64,000 nt of DNA from Rhinopomastus cyanomelas (Eukaryota; Chordata; Aves; Bucerotiformes; Rhinopomastidae). The notes beneath the pieces are model-generated. The model was not told the origin of the DNA and did not search any database. It worked only from the letters and a program-made list of their open reading frames with translations. Location: contig VXBP01005054.1 of the NCBI GenBank assembly GCA_013400115.1, positions 62,001 through 126,000 of the forward strand. Reading direction: 5' to 3'. The position numbers and the translations under genes were made by a program. Position 1 is the stretch's first letter. The number at the start of each line of letters is the position of its first letter. Below are positions 1 through 10,260 of this stretch, piece after piece.

Positions 1-2724
1 TACTCCAGGTGAATTAGATGGTCACTCAATAGATCTATGATCTGTTGCTTTATATGAGCTATACTGGGTCAAATACGAGAACAGATCCTATTTCTTACCC
101 ATATTCAAATATTTCCTAGGATTGCTGCAGAAATGGAAATTCTTCTGGAATAAACCTGGCTTATCTTTAGGACATTTAGATGGGAATTCTCAATGCGTTT
201 TTTCGAATGTATGAACTAGCTGCCATCATTCCTCTTGATAAATGGAAGCAGCTTAAATATCATGGTTTAAATATAAAATACACGCTTACACATGTGTACT
301 CACAGGATTTTACTGTGGTAACACTCACTGCTCTCCTCCAGATACTAGTGGAACTAGGATATAATGTCATGTCAGAGTTATTTCACCCCTGTGGATATTG
401 CAAGGGCAAATTGTCACATCTGTGGTGATGCACAACCATCACATTTTGCATGGTTAAATACTCTTAGCCTGCTCTAGGATTTGTTCAAATCCGAACACAA
501 CTGCCTGAAGTCTTGGCACAGATTGTGACATGTTTGTGCAGTAACAGTAGTGGCCAGCACGGAATGCCAGGGGCATCCAGAAGAGATGTTCTTTCTTTCT
601 TATACCTTACTTACTAGTAGGGACCTCACTAAATGTAGTAAATCGCTGATATTGACAGATGATTATTTTATTTTATTGGTTTTATAATCCTTGTGTGTTC
701 TAAGGTTGGGTTTGGTTTGCTTTTGCTTTCTCATTATGTGGCTCATGGCTTTTTATCCCCCATCTCAAAATTCTGTGCTAAATCTTTCTTTCTTACATCT
801 CTGAGCTATATGAAGATAGGTAGAAAAGCACAAGTGTGGAAGTGAAAGGGTGAAGTGTAGTGATTATATACAAGGTTGTAAAACTAAACAATCTCTGTAA
901 TACGCTTTGCTATGATAGCACAGAAACTCTTGAGGTTAGGCCTTTGGCTTCAATGGAAAAATCCTGAACTGTACTAGATACAAACGGGTGTAAAATATTA
1001 ATTAATAGTACATTTCATTTCTACTAATGTATATAAGGTATCCTGTATTTCAAATACTCTGGAAACTTGCGTATAAAAATAGGAGACACTTATTTTGAGC
1101 AAAACTGTGTCTATAATCACAAATGCATATTTAAGAATAAGTGTAGCTGACTGTAAGTGACCAAATGCTCAACAAAGCAAATTGTTTTGCTTGCATTCTT
1201 GAGACTAAGAGCAGCACCCTGCTTGAAAACTTGATAAACAAAAATTCATTACTTGGCGAAAGAACTTTGTTGCACTGTACTGAATGTTTCACACAAATGT
1301 TTAGCAAAAGTAGCTAATTTTGAAGTCTGTGATTCTGAAAGCTGCAATGGGTCAGATAATGGGTCAAAACACATGATGTCTGCATGCACCAGCACCACTC
1401 CTTTGGTCATGCTGTTTCTTATTCACTGTGTGGCTTTCACAGGAGAAGGAGAAAATCCACCTTAGTTTAGCTTCAAAAGACAGTCTTAAGAGGTCTTCCT
1501 GTCCAGTACACCCTGGAATCAAGGTAATCGCACGGTATGTGTAACAGACTTAAATGATGGTGTGTTGAAGTCATCAAACTCTAAGTTGGAATTACAAGTA
1601 AATACGTATTATGTACTGACAACAAGAATTTGCTATTCCTCCCCCCCTTTTTTAAAATTTCCCTTGTGAAAGTTAGAATGTGAACAAGACACCAGGTTAC
1701 TCTTAACCCACAAAGATGTTAGCAATGCGTACTTTATGAAAAGCAGGGCTTTAGTCCCCAGAAAAGACGCTGCTCTTTTTTTTTTTTTCCGCTGGGCCTT
1801 ACCATCTAATAAAACTGGTGCCTCAGCAGTGTGTGATGTGTTAGCAGTCAGTTCTCCTGTCACTGTTCCGCTTAGGTGAAATGCACAAGAAGGGCTTTAC
1901 ACAATTGGTTGCTAATAGAAAGCTGCTGTCTCCACCAGAAGTAAGTTTGAAGTTCAGGAATGTCTGAATAAATTAATCTGAATACATCTGAGTATTAGAT
2001 ACACATCTTGAAAGCATTAAAAATACTCAGGTACAACCAGACATGTTGATACTCATTTCTCTGCAATTGCTGAAAGATTCAACAAATCTCCTAGCACAGC
2101 ACATGAGCTCTGCATCGAGGCAGAGCAGTAGACTTGTATGTTTGCATTCCTTTAACCTGATGTCTTTGCTAATTACTGTTCAAGTAATTCAGTTGTTTTG
2201 CTCATAGCATTGTTTTGGGGTTTTTTATTGTCTTTCTAAAATACATTAAAAAACAATAGTTGTTACAAAAACAAGGCCAAAATGAACATAATCTTGTATT
2301 AGAAGCTTAAACCTCATTACTTTGACTTTTCCATTGGAAAAGCATAACCTGACACATATAACTATTTCAGTTGCCATTGTTCAGTTTAAGATAAATGAAT
2401 TTGTGACAACAGCAATAAAAAAGTCTTCACAAACGACACAAAACATCTGACAAAAATATCCCCCCCAGAGATGTGGGCCATCAGCATCTACTGCAACTTT
2501 CACCTAGGAACCTCAGTCTAGCTTGGAAACACTGCAAACCAGCAGGCATTAGACAGAGACATTATGAACCTGTACTTCTGAGCTTAATCAGCTTAACAGT
2601 GAAAATCTTTTGCTGTCACGATAGTTCCATTAGTGTGCTGCTGCCGAAGTTACGTGCTGACAACATCATTTTGAATCATCCTGCCCTTCGAAACACAGCC
2701 TGCTGTATATAATGCGGAGGCACC

Positions 2725-2788
2725 AGGTATCAAAGGCCAGCTAAAACCTGGGGGTATCCCCAAAGGGGATACAGGCCTTTGATCACCT
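2725..2788. repeat. Nested inverted repeat (hairpin-forming)
   Basis: An outer arm at 2725-2738 (AGGTATCAAAGGCC) pairs with 2774-2788 with one bulged base. An inner arm at 2754-2761 (GTATCCCC) pairs perfectly with 2765-2772 (GGGGATAC) around an AAA loop. The unpaired bases are mostly on the left side. No coding potential is associated with it, and its origin (mobile-element relic or small RNA hairpin) is unknown. Confidence 0.7.
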
Positions 2789-3352
2789 ATCTTTGTTATC
2801 TGAATGTTTGAGATGAACTTGAAAGACAGTGCCTAAATGGGCTTGTGCTGAAAGCCAAATGCTTCCTTTTTTTCTTCTTTTTTTGCATAGCTTTTTGCAA
2901 GTGTATCCAGCAAAACCAAACTCCCATTTCTCTTAGTACAGGCCTAAAATGGCCTTCTAATTTCTATTCTTGCTAGATGCATTGAACCTTTGAATGATGG
3001 CAGGTACTTATAATCTTAAACCTATATTCTAATTAGTCTGGCTTTACCTGGGAACGGCAGGGAATGGCAGTGCTGGAGAGCAGCTTGGATGCACACACTG
3101 GGTAGAGCTGCTTTGGTTTCCTTTGTTGCTTAGATAAAGGTCTCTGATAAAAGCCGAGTCTCACATCAAAAAAAGTGTGTTTCTGTACACAATAGCAACG
3201 TTTGACCACAATAATTGGTTCCCCATCAAAACTACAGAAAAAAACCAGGTTTTTAATGAAAAATTACAACAAATAAATTTTGGAAAAGATAAAGGGAAAA
3301 TTCTAATTGTTTTTCCTTTCTTTGCCTATCTTCGCGTTTCCTATGTTTTCAA

Positions 3353-3400
3353 CATACACACACACACACAGAGTCAGACACACATGCATGTACACACGTT
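3353..3400. repeat. CA-rich simple repeat
   Basis: An uninterrupted AC run of about 15 nt (3356-3370) is followed by interrupted CA-rich sequence. It looks like an ordinary microsatellite. Confidence 0.8.
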
Positions 3401-5001
3401 TTTCTATTTTATCTTATTGCTACTGCTTCAGTGCTTGTGATTCTTCACAGAAAACTAATATTCTCCTGACGTCCTAAGGTACATTATTACAATGAATACG
3501 TTCTAGAGAAACTAGGTACTGAATGCAGTTCAGGTACCACACACTAGAAATTGTCCATGCACGGGAAAATACTATATAGCTCAGGGCCAGGCCAAATCAG
3601 ATGATCGGTCTCATTATGTAGCCCTGTATCAGTTAGAATAAAAAGTCTTTGGCAGCTGAGCAATTATATATTCAGGTTATGTTCTACAAATGTTTGTCAG
3701 TAAAGAGCTATTTATGCTTTGTTATTTTTAAACTGCAGTACCTAGCTCTGAATAGATTTTAATGTGGGTAGACTTTTTCAGAAAGTCAAAATAAACTAAA
3801 TAAACCAGTTTGGTTAGGTTTCAAAAATAGAGCAAGTGTAGTATTTATTGTCAAAGTGCAGTATTTATTATATATGAAGCAGGAATTGCTGTTCAAACAG
3901 CCACAAAATAAAGCCTAGGGGTTTTCTTTCTGATTTTACCCCTTCCTTATTGGAGCCCCAATAATGCTTGTTCATACTGAGTGTTTATGCACTGTGCAGG
4001 TGGCACCCACCAGTTCAGCCTCTCTGCTTTCAATTTATAAAGCATTTTGCAAAAATGACTTTCACACCTTAATATTCTCCATATATGATGGTGTACCAGT
4101 TGGCTTAGACTTTTAGTATCATGCTCCTCCTTGAGTTGTTTGTAGCAAAATGAACCATGACCCAGGTTCTCAGTCCTTCTCTTGGGGATCTAACTGCTGT
4201 CCCTACATCACATTTCCAGCTGCAGGGAAAGAACATAGCTATGGTTACCTAATAAAACACAAGTGTACCTGTCCACACAAGGTATCAGAGCGTACTTTGA
4301 AACTACGTAGCTTTCATGATATTTGTATATTTTTATTTAATATTTTTCAGTCAACTTGTACTGCATTTGCAAACAAATGGGTGGCTAAGTTCTATAACAG
4401 TGAATGAGTCAATGGACATGGGCTGAATCCCACAGCAGTGACAACTGTCTGCAAATAGGACCTGCGCTTTACACCTCAGGTTTCCAAGCTGTGCTCAGCA
4501 TTCTTATGCATCACAACTTCTGTTTGCTCCAGAAGAAAATGAACTAGTGGTAATAAGTACTTCAAATGACTATCTAAAATTCAGGAAAGCAACTCTGCTC
4601 ACCCTGTCTGGAGAAGAGTCTGAGAGACTGGATGGGGTAGTGTGGTGCCTCTGAATTTTCCTAGAAGCAAACTGCATCGCACTGAAATTGGAGAACCAGA
4701 CAGTCTCTGCTGCACTGTGTGTAACAAGCCCAGAGACACCGGATATCTATAATGCCATAAATTACAGCAGCAGCATATGGAGGACTAAAAACTGGTAGAG
4801 TGTTTGTTGAAAATGTTAAGAATGTTTCATGTAAGATTACCAGTGTAGAAAGGCTAATATAACTTCTTTTTTTAGTAGGATATTACTGTTATTTATAGAG
4901 ATGCTCTCTCCGAAAAATTTGTTACTGCAAATCTGAAAATGTTTCAGTTTTGTTCTGAAGTGTTCTCACACAAACTAGAATTGAAAACCTATTGCAACCG
5001 A

Positions 5002-5076
5002 TCATAGAATCACAGAATCATTAGGGATTGGAAGGGACCTCGAAAGATCATCTAGTCCAATCTCCCTGATGTTCTA
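5002..5076 (-). mobile_element. CR1 LINE 3' end, minus orientation
   Basis: The sequence begins with the reverse complement of the CR1 terminal ATTCTATG-type motif and continues into the reverse complement of the CR1 3' UTR (GGGACCT, then the ATCATCTAGTCCAA block). It faces a plus-oriented CR1 copy about 45 bp away, and the two form an inverted pair. Confidence 0.85.
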
Positions 5077-5114
5077 ATCAAACGTTTTTATTGTGTATGT
5101 AAAGACAACCCAAG

Positions 5115-5343
5115 AACTAGGTACCAGTATAGGCTGGGGACTGACCTGTTGGAGAGCAGTGTAGGGGAAAGGAACTTGGGGGTCCTGGTGGACAACAAAA
5201 TGACTATGAGCCAGCAATGTGCTCTTGGGGTGGATTAGAAGAGGGGTGGTTAGCAAGGTGATCCTGCTGTTGCAGGCGGATTGGACTAGATCTTTCGAGG
5301 TCCCTCCCAATCCGTAATGATTCTATGATTCTATGATTCTATG
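5115..5343 (+). mobile_element. CR1 LINE 3' fragment, plus orientation
   Basis: Contains the CR1 segment reading GGGGTCCTGGTGGAC-like and the GAGCCAGCAATGTGCTC block. It then jumps, through an internal deletion, to the terminal TTGGACTAGA...CCAATCC block and three copies of ATTCTATG. It is a non-functional 5'-truncated and internally deleted copy. Confidence 0.88.
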
Positions 5344-5387
5344 TAAGCATGAATACATCATGGATGGGTTATAGTGTGAAGAGATGG

Positions 5388-5665
5388 AATCAATTCTGGA
5401 AGGATATGCAGAACTGCAGGGGATAATAGTATCTGACGTCACAAGAAACTGCCTCAAGTTGCACCGGGGAATATTTAAGTTGGACATGAGGAACAATTTC
5501 TTCCCTAAAAGGGTTGTGAAGCCCAGGAACAGGCTGCCCAGGCCAGTGATAGAGCCCTCATTCCTGGAGGGATTGAAAAACTGTGGAGATGTGGTTCTGA
5601 GGGCCATGGGTCAGTGGTTGGACCCCGTGATCTTAAAGGTCTTTCCCAACCTAAATGATTGCGTG
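5388..5665 (+). mobile_element. CR1 LINE fragment
   Basis: Carries the CR1 ORF2 C-terminal and 3' region, including AAGGGTTGTGAAGCCCAGG, GGCTGCCCAGG and CCTGGAGGGATTGAA. The 110-codon open frame at 5384-5716 is a remnant of this element, not a host gene. The terminal ATTCTATG repeats are lost. The left boundary is uncertain. Confidence 0.85.
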
Positions 5666-8600
5666 GAAGCAGTAAAACAGAAGGAAGGAGAGAAAAAAAA
5701 AAAGATACTGATGTGAACTTATATAGATAAGGCAAAGCTTGTTTGCAATATTGTGGAGGCAACCTTGGCACATTGCTTTTACCTCTGGCTGTGTGTCATG
5801 AGGCAGGGGGTGTGTGTGTGCACGCGCCTGTAAAACCCAACAATAGACACTTTGCATGACAGCTGTTGGTAACTTTCTTAAAACATTTGAATTGCCCTCA
5901 CCCTGGAAAAAAATAAACTAAAGTGAATTACAGAATAGATGCTGATATTACTTAAGGCTTCTGTATCTATGCAGCAGCCCATTCTCTATCATAAAGTGCC
6001 CGACTTGCATGCACACTGAGGTGAGGATTTACTGAAGGACATCCTTGGGAGTCAGAGCCTGCTGGTACACAAACCTGTCCATCCCTGTCTCAGAGTCCAA
6101 CTAACTTCTCTTGAGTTTTCTGGGTGCAGGAACTGTTTAAGTTGATCTGTTTCCAGAATCCAGCCTTTCTCGTGCTTATCTACGGCCGACGATAAAGGCT
6201 GCATTTGCTAGGAGATGTTGTGCAAATGGCAAGTCAGGTGTTATTTTCACAAGGAAGAGAAAGACTCCCAAGATTTAGCTTTGCTATTTGGCTAAAGAGA
6301 TGCTGAACAGAATGGAGAAAAGCGAAGGTGTGCATCACAGCCGGGCCAAGAGTAACCACATTTAGTGGGATACAGATAAAATAAAAAGTTATAGATTTGT
6401 TCAGGGTAAAACTATGAAAATAATGAATGTGAACAGACTGTGCCACTGTTCCATTCCAGCAAAATAAGTCTGCTTTGTCATCAGCTTCATATATAAGAAG
6501 TCCTCTTGTTGCAAAGGAATAGATGCAGTTTAAAATGTGTTGCATGAAAAAAAAAAACCCTCAAAATAATGAAATGACACTCCTACCTCTCTTCTTTGAT
6601 CACTTCAGTGACATGGGGAAATAATGAAGTCTTTCAGCTGAACAAAAAAAATACAAAGATTATAGATCATTGTACAAATAAGATATTCCTTAATTGGAGT
6701 GGTTGTCTTTTAGGTTGCTATTGCTTGATTCATTCGAGGCCACCTTCTTCATGGCCTCTGCACTTCTTTTGTATCTAATTTAGCTTGAATTTTTCCTCTT
6801 ACTGAAAAAAAGAATTCTTATGGGGGAATAGGATAATAATTGATAGTGTATATCAAAATAGCAAGCAGAAGCACAATGCTTTGATTATGGCTCAGATTGA
6901 ATAACCCTGGATAAAAAGGCAAAGTTTGTCCACAGCCACTGCTGGCTTGAAGAATAAAATTGTATACCCTAAATTTCGCAACAAAGTGAGGATACACATT
7001 TCTTCTTGTGCCCAGCCAGCATTGCACTCCTACTTCTTGCCACTCATTCACTGGAAGCTTATAGGTATTTTATGTATGAAAGATACCAATAAGGTTATAT
7101 GATGCCTTTTAAAACATGTTATACTTTTTGAGATTCCCCAAGTAACGGCAGTTCAGCAGACTGGGAATACACATAGCAAACTGAACCATGACAAACCAGT
7201 ATCAGGGTTAACTTTTACATGCTTCCTCCTAGCAGTCAGTATTAAAACTTTTCTCAAAGAATCATCCACCCCATTTTGACCTATGAGGCAACTAAAGTCC
7301 ATGAAGCTGTGGTAGCTTTGTCTGTGTGAGGTACCCTAAGGATGAAAGGGAGTTCCCTGCTCTACAACCACCAGGCAGATTTGCCTAATACCTCAAGACT
7401 GCAATTACTGTCACTTAACTGAGCCTAAACCCTCCCGGCACCACTTCTTGTTCTCTTTCTAATCACTCTTCAGGCTGTTTCTTACAGAGGTAGAAACACT
7501 TCAGAGAGTGAAAATGTAATGTAAGAATTGATTATGTGCCTGGACAAACAGAACCCTAATACCTGGACATTCACATGTTAAATGCATTCTAAATTCAACC
7601 ACTGAACACCAACAGCAAACAGGTTGGCCTTGGGAATAATCCTAATAATGGTCTGCTTCTTCTGGACAGTTTATTCAGTTTTTGTTTCCCTGTAATGTTG
7701 AATTTTCTTTGCTTGGTTTCCTTGTTTGCTTTCTTTCTTTCCTTTCTTGTAATTATTGTATTGCTTTGCATGTGGTACATTGTTTCACTGTGTGAAAACC
7801 AGTTTGCTTTCCTCTCTGTCTGGGCTCATTTGTTCCATGACCACAGTTCTTCCACATTTTTTTTTAAAAAGAAGTTGCAAACCTTATGAAAATTCTTGTG
7901 TCAAAACCTTTCTTGAGGTGGTCATCCCTATTTCTTTCCCCTGTTTCTTTTGAAGCTTTTTCATATATTACTTAAGCTTGTTTTGCATCTTTCATGAAAA
8001 TCCATGCTCCTGTCTACCCTATGGCATGGAGATGCTTAGTCTTAAGCCACACGAATGTTTGTTGTACACACTTGTTTCTCCTGGACCAACTCTTGCAGTC
8101 TCATACGTGGGCATGACGCTTGTTAAAGCCACGTAAACTGTGTATGTGCATCAGAGAACTCCTTCCGTTTAAACATCACACTTAAAAGCTGCTCTGCAAG
8201 AATTTGAAAAGAATGGTTCGTGTTTGAAAATGTTGTTTTTGGTAAATACCATCTTGGACTTTGATCTTCTGCATGTTTTTGGTAGGTCTGAGCCCAAGGA
8301 AATGGGGAAGAGAAAAAGGGCCTTTTCTAATAGAAAGTTTGAAGCCTCAATGTGATTTGTCTTGTATAAGGCTACAGAGATTTAATGAAATCTTTGTTTC
8401 ACCAATGTTCTGTAAAATGAAGGCTTTTAGCACCAGAGTAAGTGGGCACCTTTACAAACAGGAATAATGTACTGAACCATAGTATTATAGTGGCAAGGAT
8501 GTATGTTTCAGCTTTCTAGGGCTCCTGATTGCTGCCTCAATTTCAATCTCCCATTACTCGGTGACCACTCATCTTTCTGGAGGGTATCAGTAAAGAAGAC

Positions 8601-8950
8601 TTTGTAGGGGTTTTTTTATATATATATATTGTTTGATGCTTAAGGAAGAGCCCAACAGTGCTGGGTTGCTTGTTCTTGCCCTTGCTATGCCTCCATGAGG
8701 TTAATGTGACTTTGGCTGAATACAAGCCTTGGTTTATATCAGAATAAACCTTCAGTAGAGAAATCCCAAGTAAGGCTGCGAAGATTTTGCTAGAGGCTCT
8801 TTTCAGAGAGGTGCTTAATTAATGCAAGTTGCAGGACTGTGAGTACAAACACGTACGCTCTTTAAAATCCGTTCTAGGAGAAATGTTTTACTCTGCAGTT
8901 TCTAACAAGTTTTGTTTTAGGATAAATGAATGCACTGTTGTACGTTCTTA
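5666..8950. other. Intergenic DNA, no gene recognised
   Basis: No conserved coding segment is seen on either strand. It includes an alternating purine-pyrimidine tract at 5811-5827, a TA run at 8618-8630 and several homopolymer runs. It ends at the GC-rich RAF1 promoter island. Confidence 0.55.
5811..5827. repeat. Alternating TG/CG tract
   Basis: Strictly alternating pyrimidine-purine sequence of 17 nt: (TG)5 followed by CACGCGC. Such tracts can adopt Z-DNA. It is short and may be incidental. Confidence 0.6.
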
Positions 8951-8979
8951 CATCCTGACCATAAAAAGGGTGGTTTTCA

Positions 8980-10260
8980 GGCGGCAGTCACAGTCCCTCA
9001 GTGTCCGTCCTCTCCCGCGGGGCTGTGCCGAGCGGCACCCCTACCTCAACCCGACACCCTGTCGCTCGCTGTCTGCTGCTGGAAAAGCGATTCCACGCCA
9101 TTTATTTTCTTTCCGCCCAGCTCCCTTTCCCAGCAGTTCACACCCCACCCGCCTTGGCACGTACAGCACCTTGGGAATCTCTTCCCGTGCCCCACAGAAA
9201 CGGGGATCGCTCTGGAGCAGGTCAGAGCGGCGGCAGCTTCTAGTTACTCAAACGCCTCGTTCAGTTGTCACGCAGCCATGAGGGCTGCCCAGGGCAGGGC
9301 CGTGGGTGGGTCCCGCCAGGCTGACTGCAGCGCTGGGGGAGCGGAGCAGCGAGGACACTTGTCCCGTCCCGTTCTAACCGGGGTGGGCTGCCGAGAATAG
9401 GCGGCGGGGAGAAGAAGCAGAGGAGCATTGTGAGTACAACCGCACTGCTTCCCTCCCTGTTCTGCTGTCGCTCCCAAATGGCGGCCCGTGGAAGCGGGGC
9501 AGGGAGGAGCGATTGCGATCGATAGCTCGGCGTTCATGCCGGGGGGCAGGCGGCAGCGCGGGAGGAGCAGGCGAGCCAAGCGAAAGGGAAGGAGCTGAGT
9601 GCCGAGAGGTCGATAGGCGGAGGATAAATGTCTGGCTGAGTGCAGCACCGCCATTTTAGATGAGGAACGAAAGGAGCGGCGCTGAACGCGAGCCCGGTGG
9701 TTGCGGCACAGGGAGCAGCGGTGCTGGGCTGGTGAGCGGGGCAGGGAGAGGCTTCCGTTTCTCCTCGCTGTCTTTGGCTACCCCGTCCTTGGAGCCGACT
9801 TGGCCCGGCCGCCCGAGCCGTGATGGGTCCAGCGCGGGGGGGAGGGGGAGGCGGGGTGCGACTGCTGGCCCCTGACAGGCCTGGGGACTAGCCCGGGGGA
9901 TCCGGATGTCCCAGTGCCTACGGGTGGCGGCTCCGCGAGGACCCTGCCTGCTCCCCTCAGGGCGGCCCGGCCTGGGCAGCGGGGAAGGTGCCAAAGCCCC
10001 GGGGCCGGGGGGTGACTGCGGCTGAGGCGGCTCCGGTGTGTCGTGGTCTGACCGTGGCCTGTCAGTGCCAGCAGCAGGCCCCACGGTGTTGGCGGCGGGG
10101 GGGGGTGGAAATGTACGGCCGATCCCGGCACTGGGCCTGGCCCGGCGGGGCGGGAGGATCCATGGGCATCCCGCGGCACCGCGAAGGTGCCCTGCGGCAG
10201 GACGGGGGGTGCCCAGCGCTTGCCCGGCCTCCTCGGAGCTGCCCACGGTGACTCCTCGGC
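8980..10260. promoter_or_regulatory. RAF1: CpG island and RAF1 promoter region
   Basis: Base composition changes sharply to GC- and CpG-rich here and returns to AT-rich by about 10270. Two YY1-like motifs lie inside: AAATGGCGGC at 9476-9485, and CCGCCATTTT at 9648-9657 in the opposite orientation. As I recall, the second resembles the CCGCCATCTTAGATG stretch in the human RAF1 5' UTR. No TATA box is obvious, as expected for a housekeeping promoter. Long open frames on both strands here are GC-rich shadows. Confidence 0.8.
9600..9731 (+). other. RAF1: RAF1 exon 1, 5' non-coding (start approximate)
   Basis: The exon is placed from a strong donor (CTG|GTGAGC, donor at 9732) and from the conserved CCGCCATTTTAGATG stretch at 9648-9662, which resembles the human RAF1 5' UTR. 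The transcription start cannot be read from sequence, so the left edge is a guess. An ATG at 9660 (weak context, T at -3) opens a frame with no stop up to the donor. It spans exactly 24 codons, so its continuation depends on the acceptor used in exon 2. A further GTGAGT at about 9430 could end an alternative first exon. Confidence 0.6.

Larger units (their letters stand above)
1..5001. other. Intergenic DNA upstream of RAF1, no gene recognised
   Basis: AT-rich sequence with stops in all frames. The longest open stretches are under 90 codons and match no family I know. In mammals TMEM40 lies upstream of RAF1 in the same orientation, but I see no exon of it here. The region holds a nested inverted repeat at 2725-2788, a CA-rich tract at 3353-3400 and scattered poly-T runs. 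Confidence 0.6.

Noticed and set aside
3353..3400. CA repeat considered as part of a CRISPR-like or satellite array
   Set aside because: A simple dinucleotide microsatellite with no spacer structure.
5384..5716. 110-codon open frame
   Set aside because: CR1 relic with typical GGCTGCCCAGG and CCTGGAGGGATTGAA blocks.
9656..10246. Long minus-strand open frame (196 codons, Pro/Arg-rich) over the RAF1 CpG island
   Set aside because: GC-rich composition removes stop codons in all frames here. The peptide is low complexity with no family resemblance and lies antisense to exon 1 and intron 1 of RAF1.
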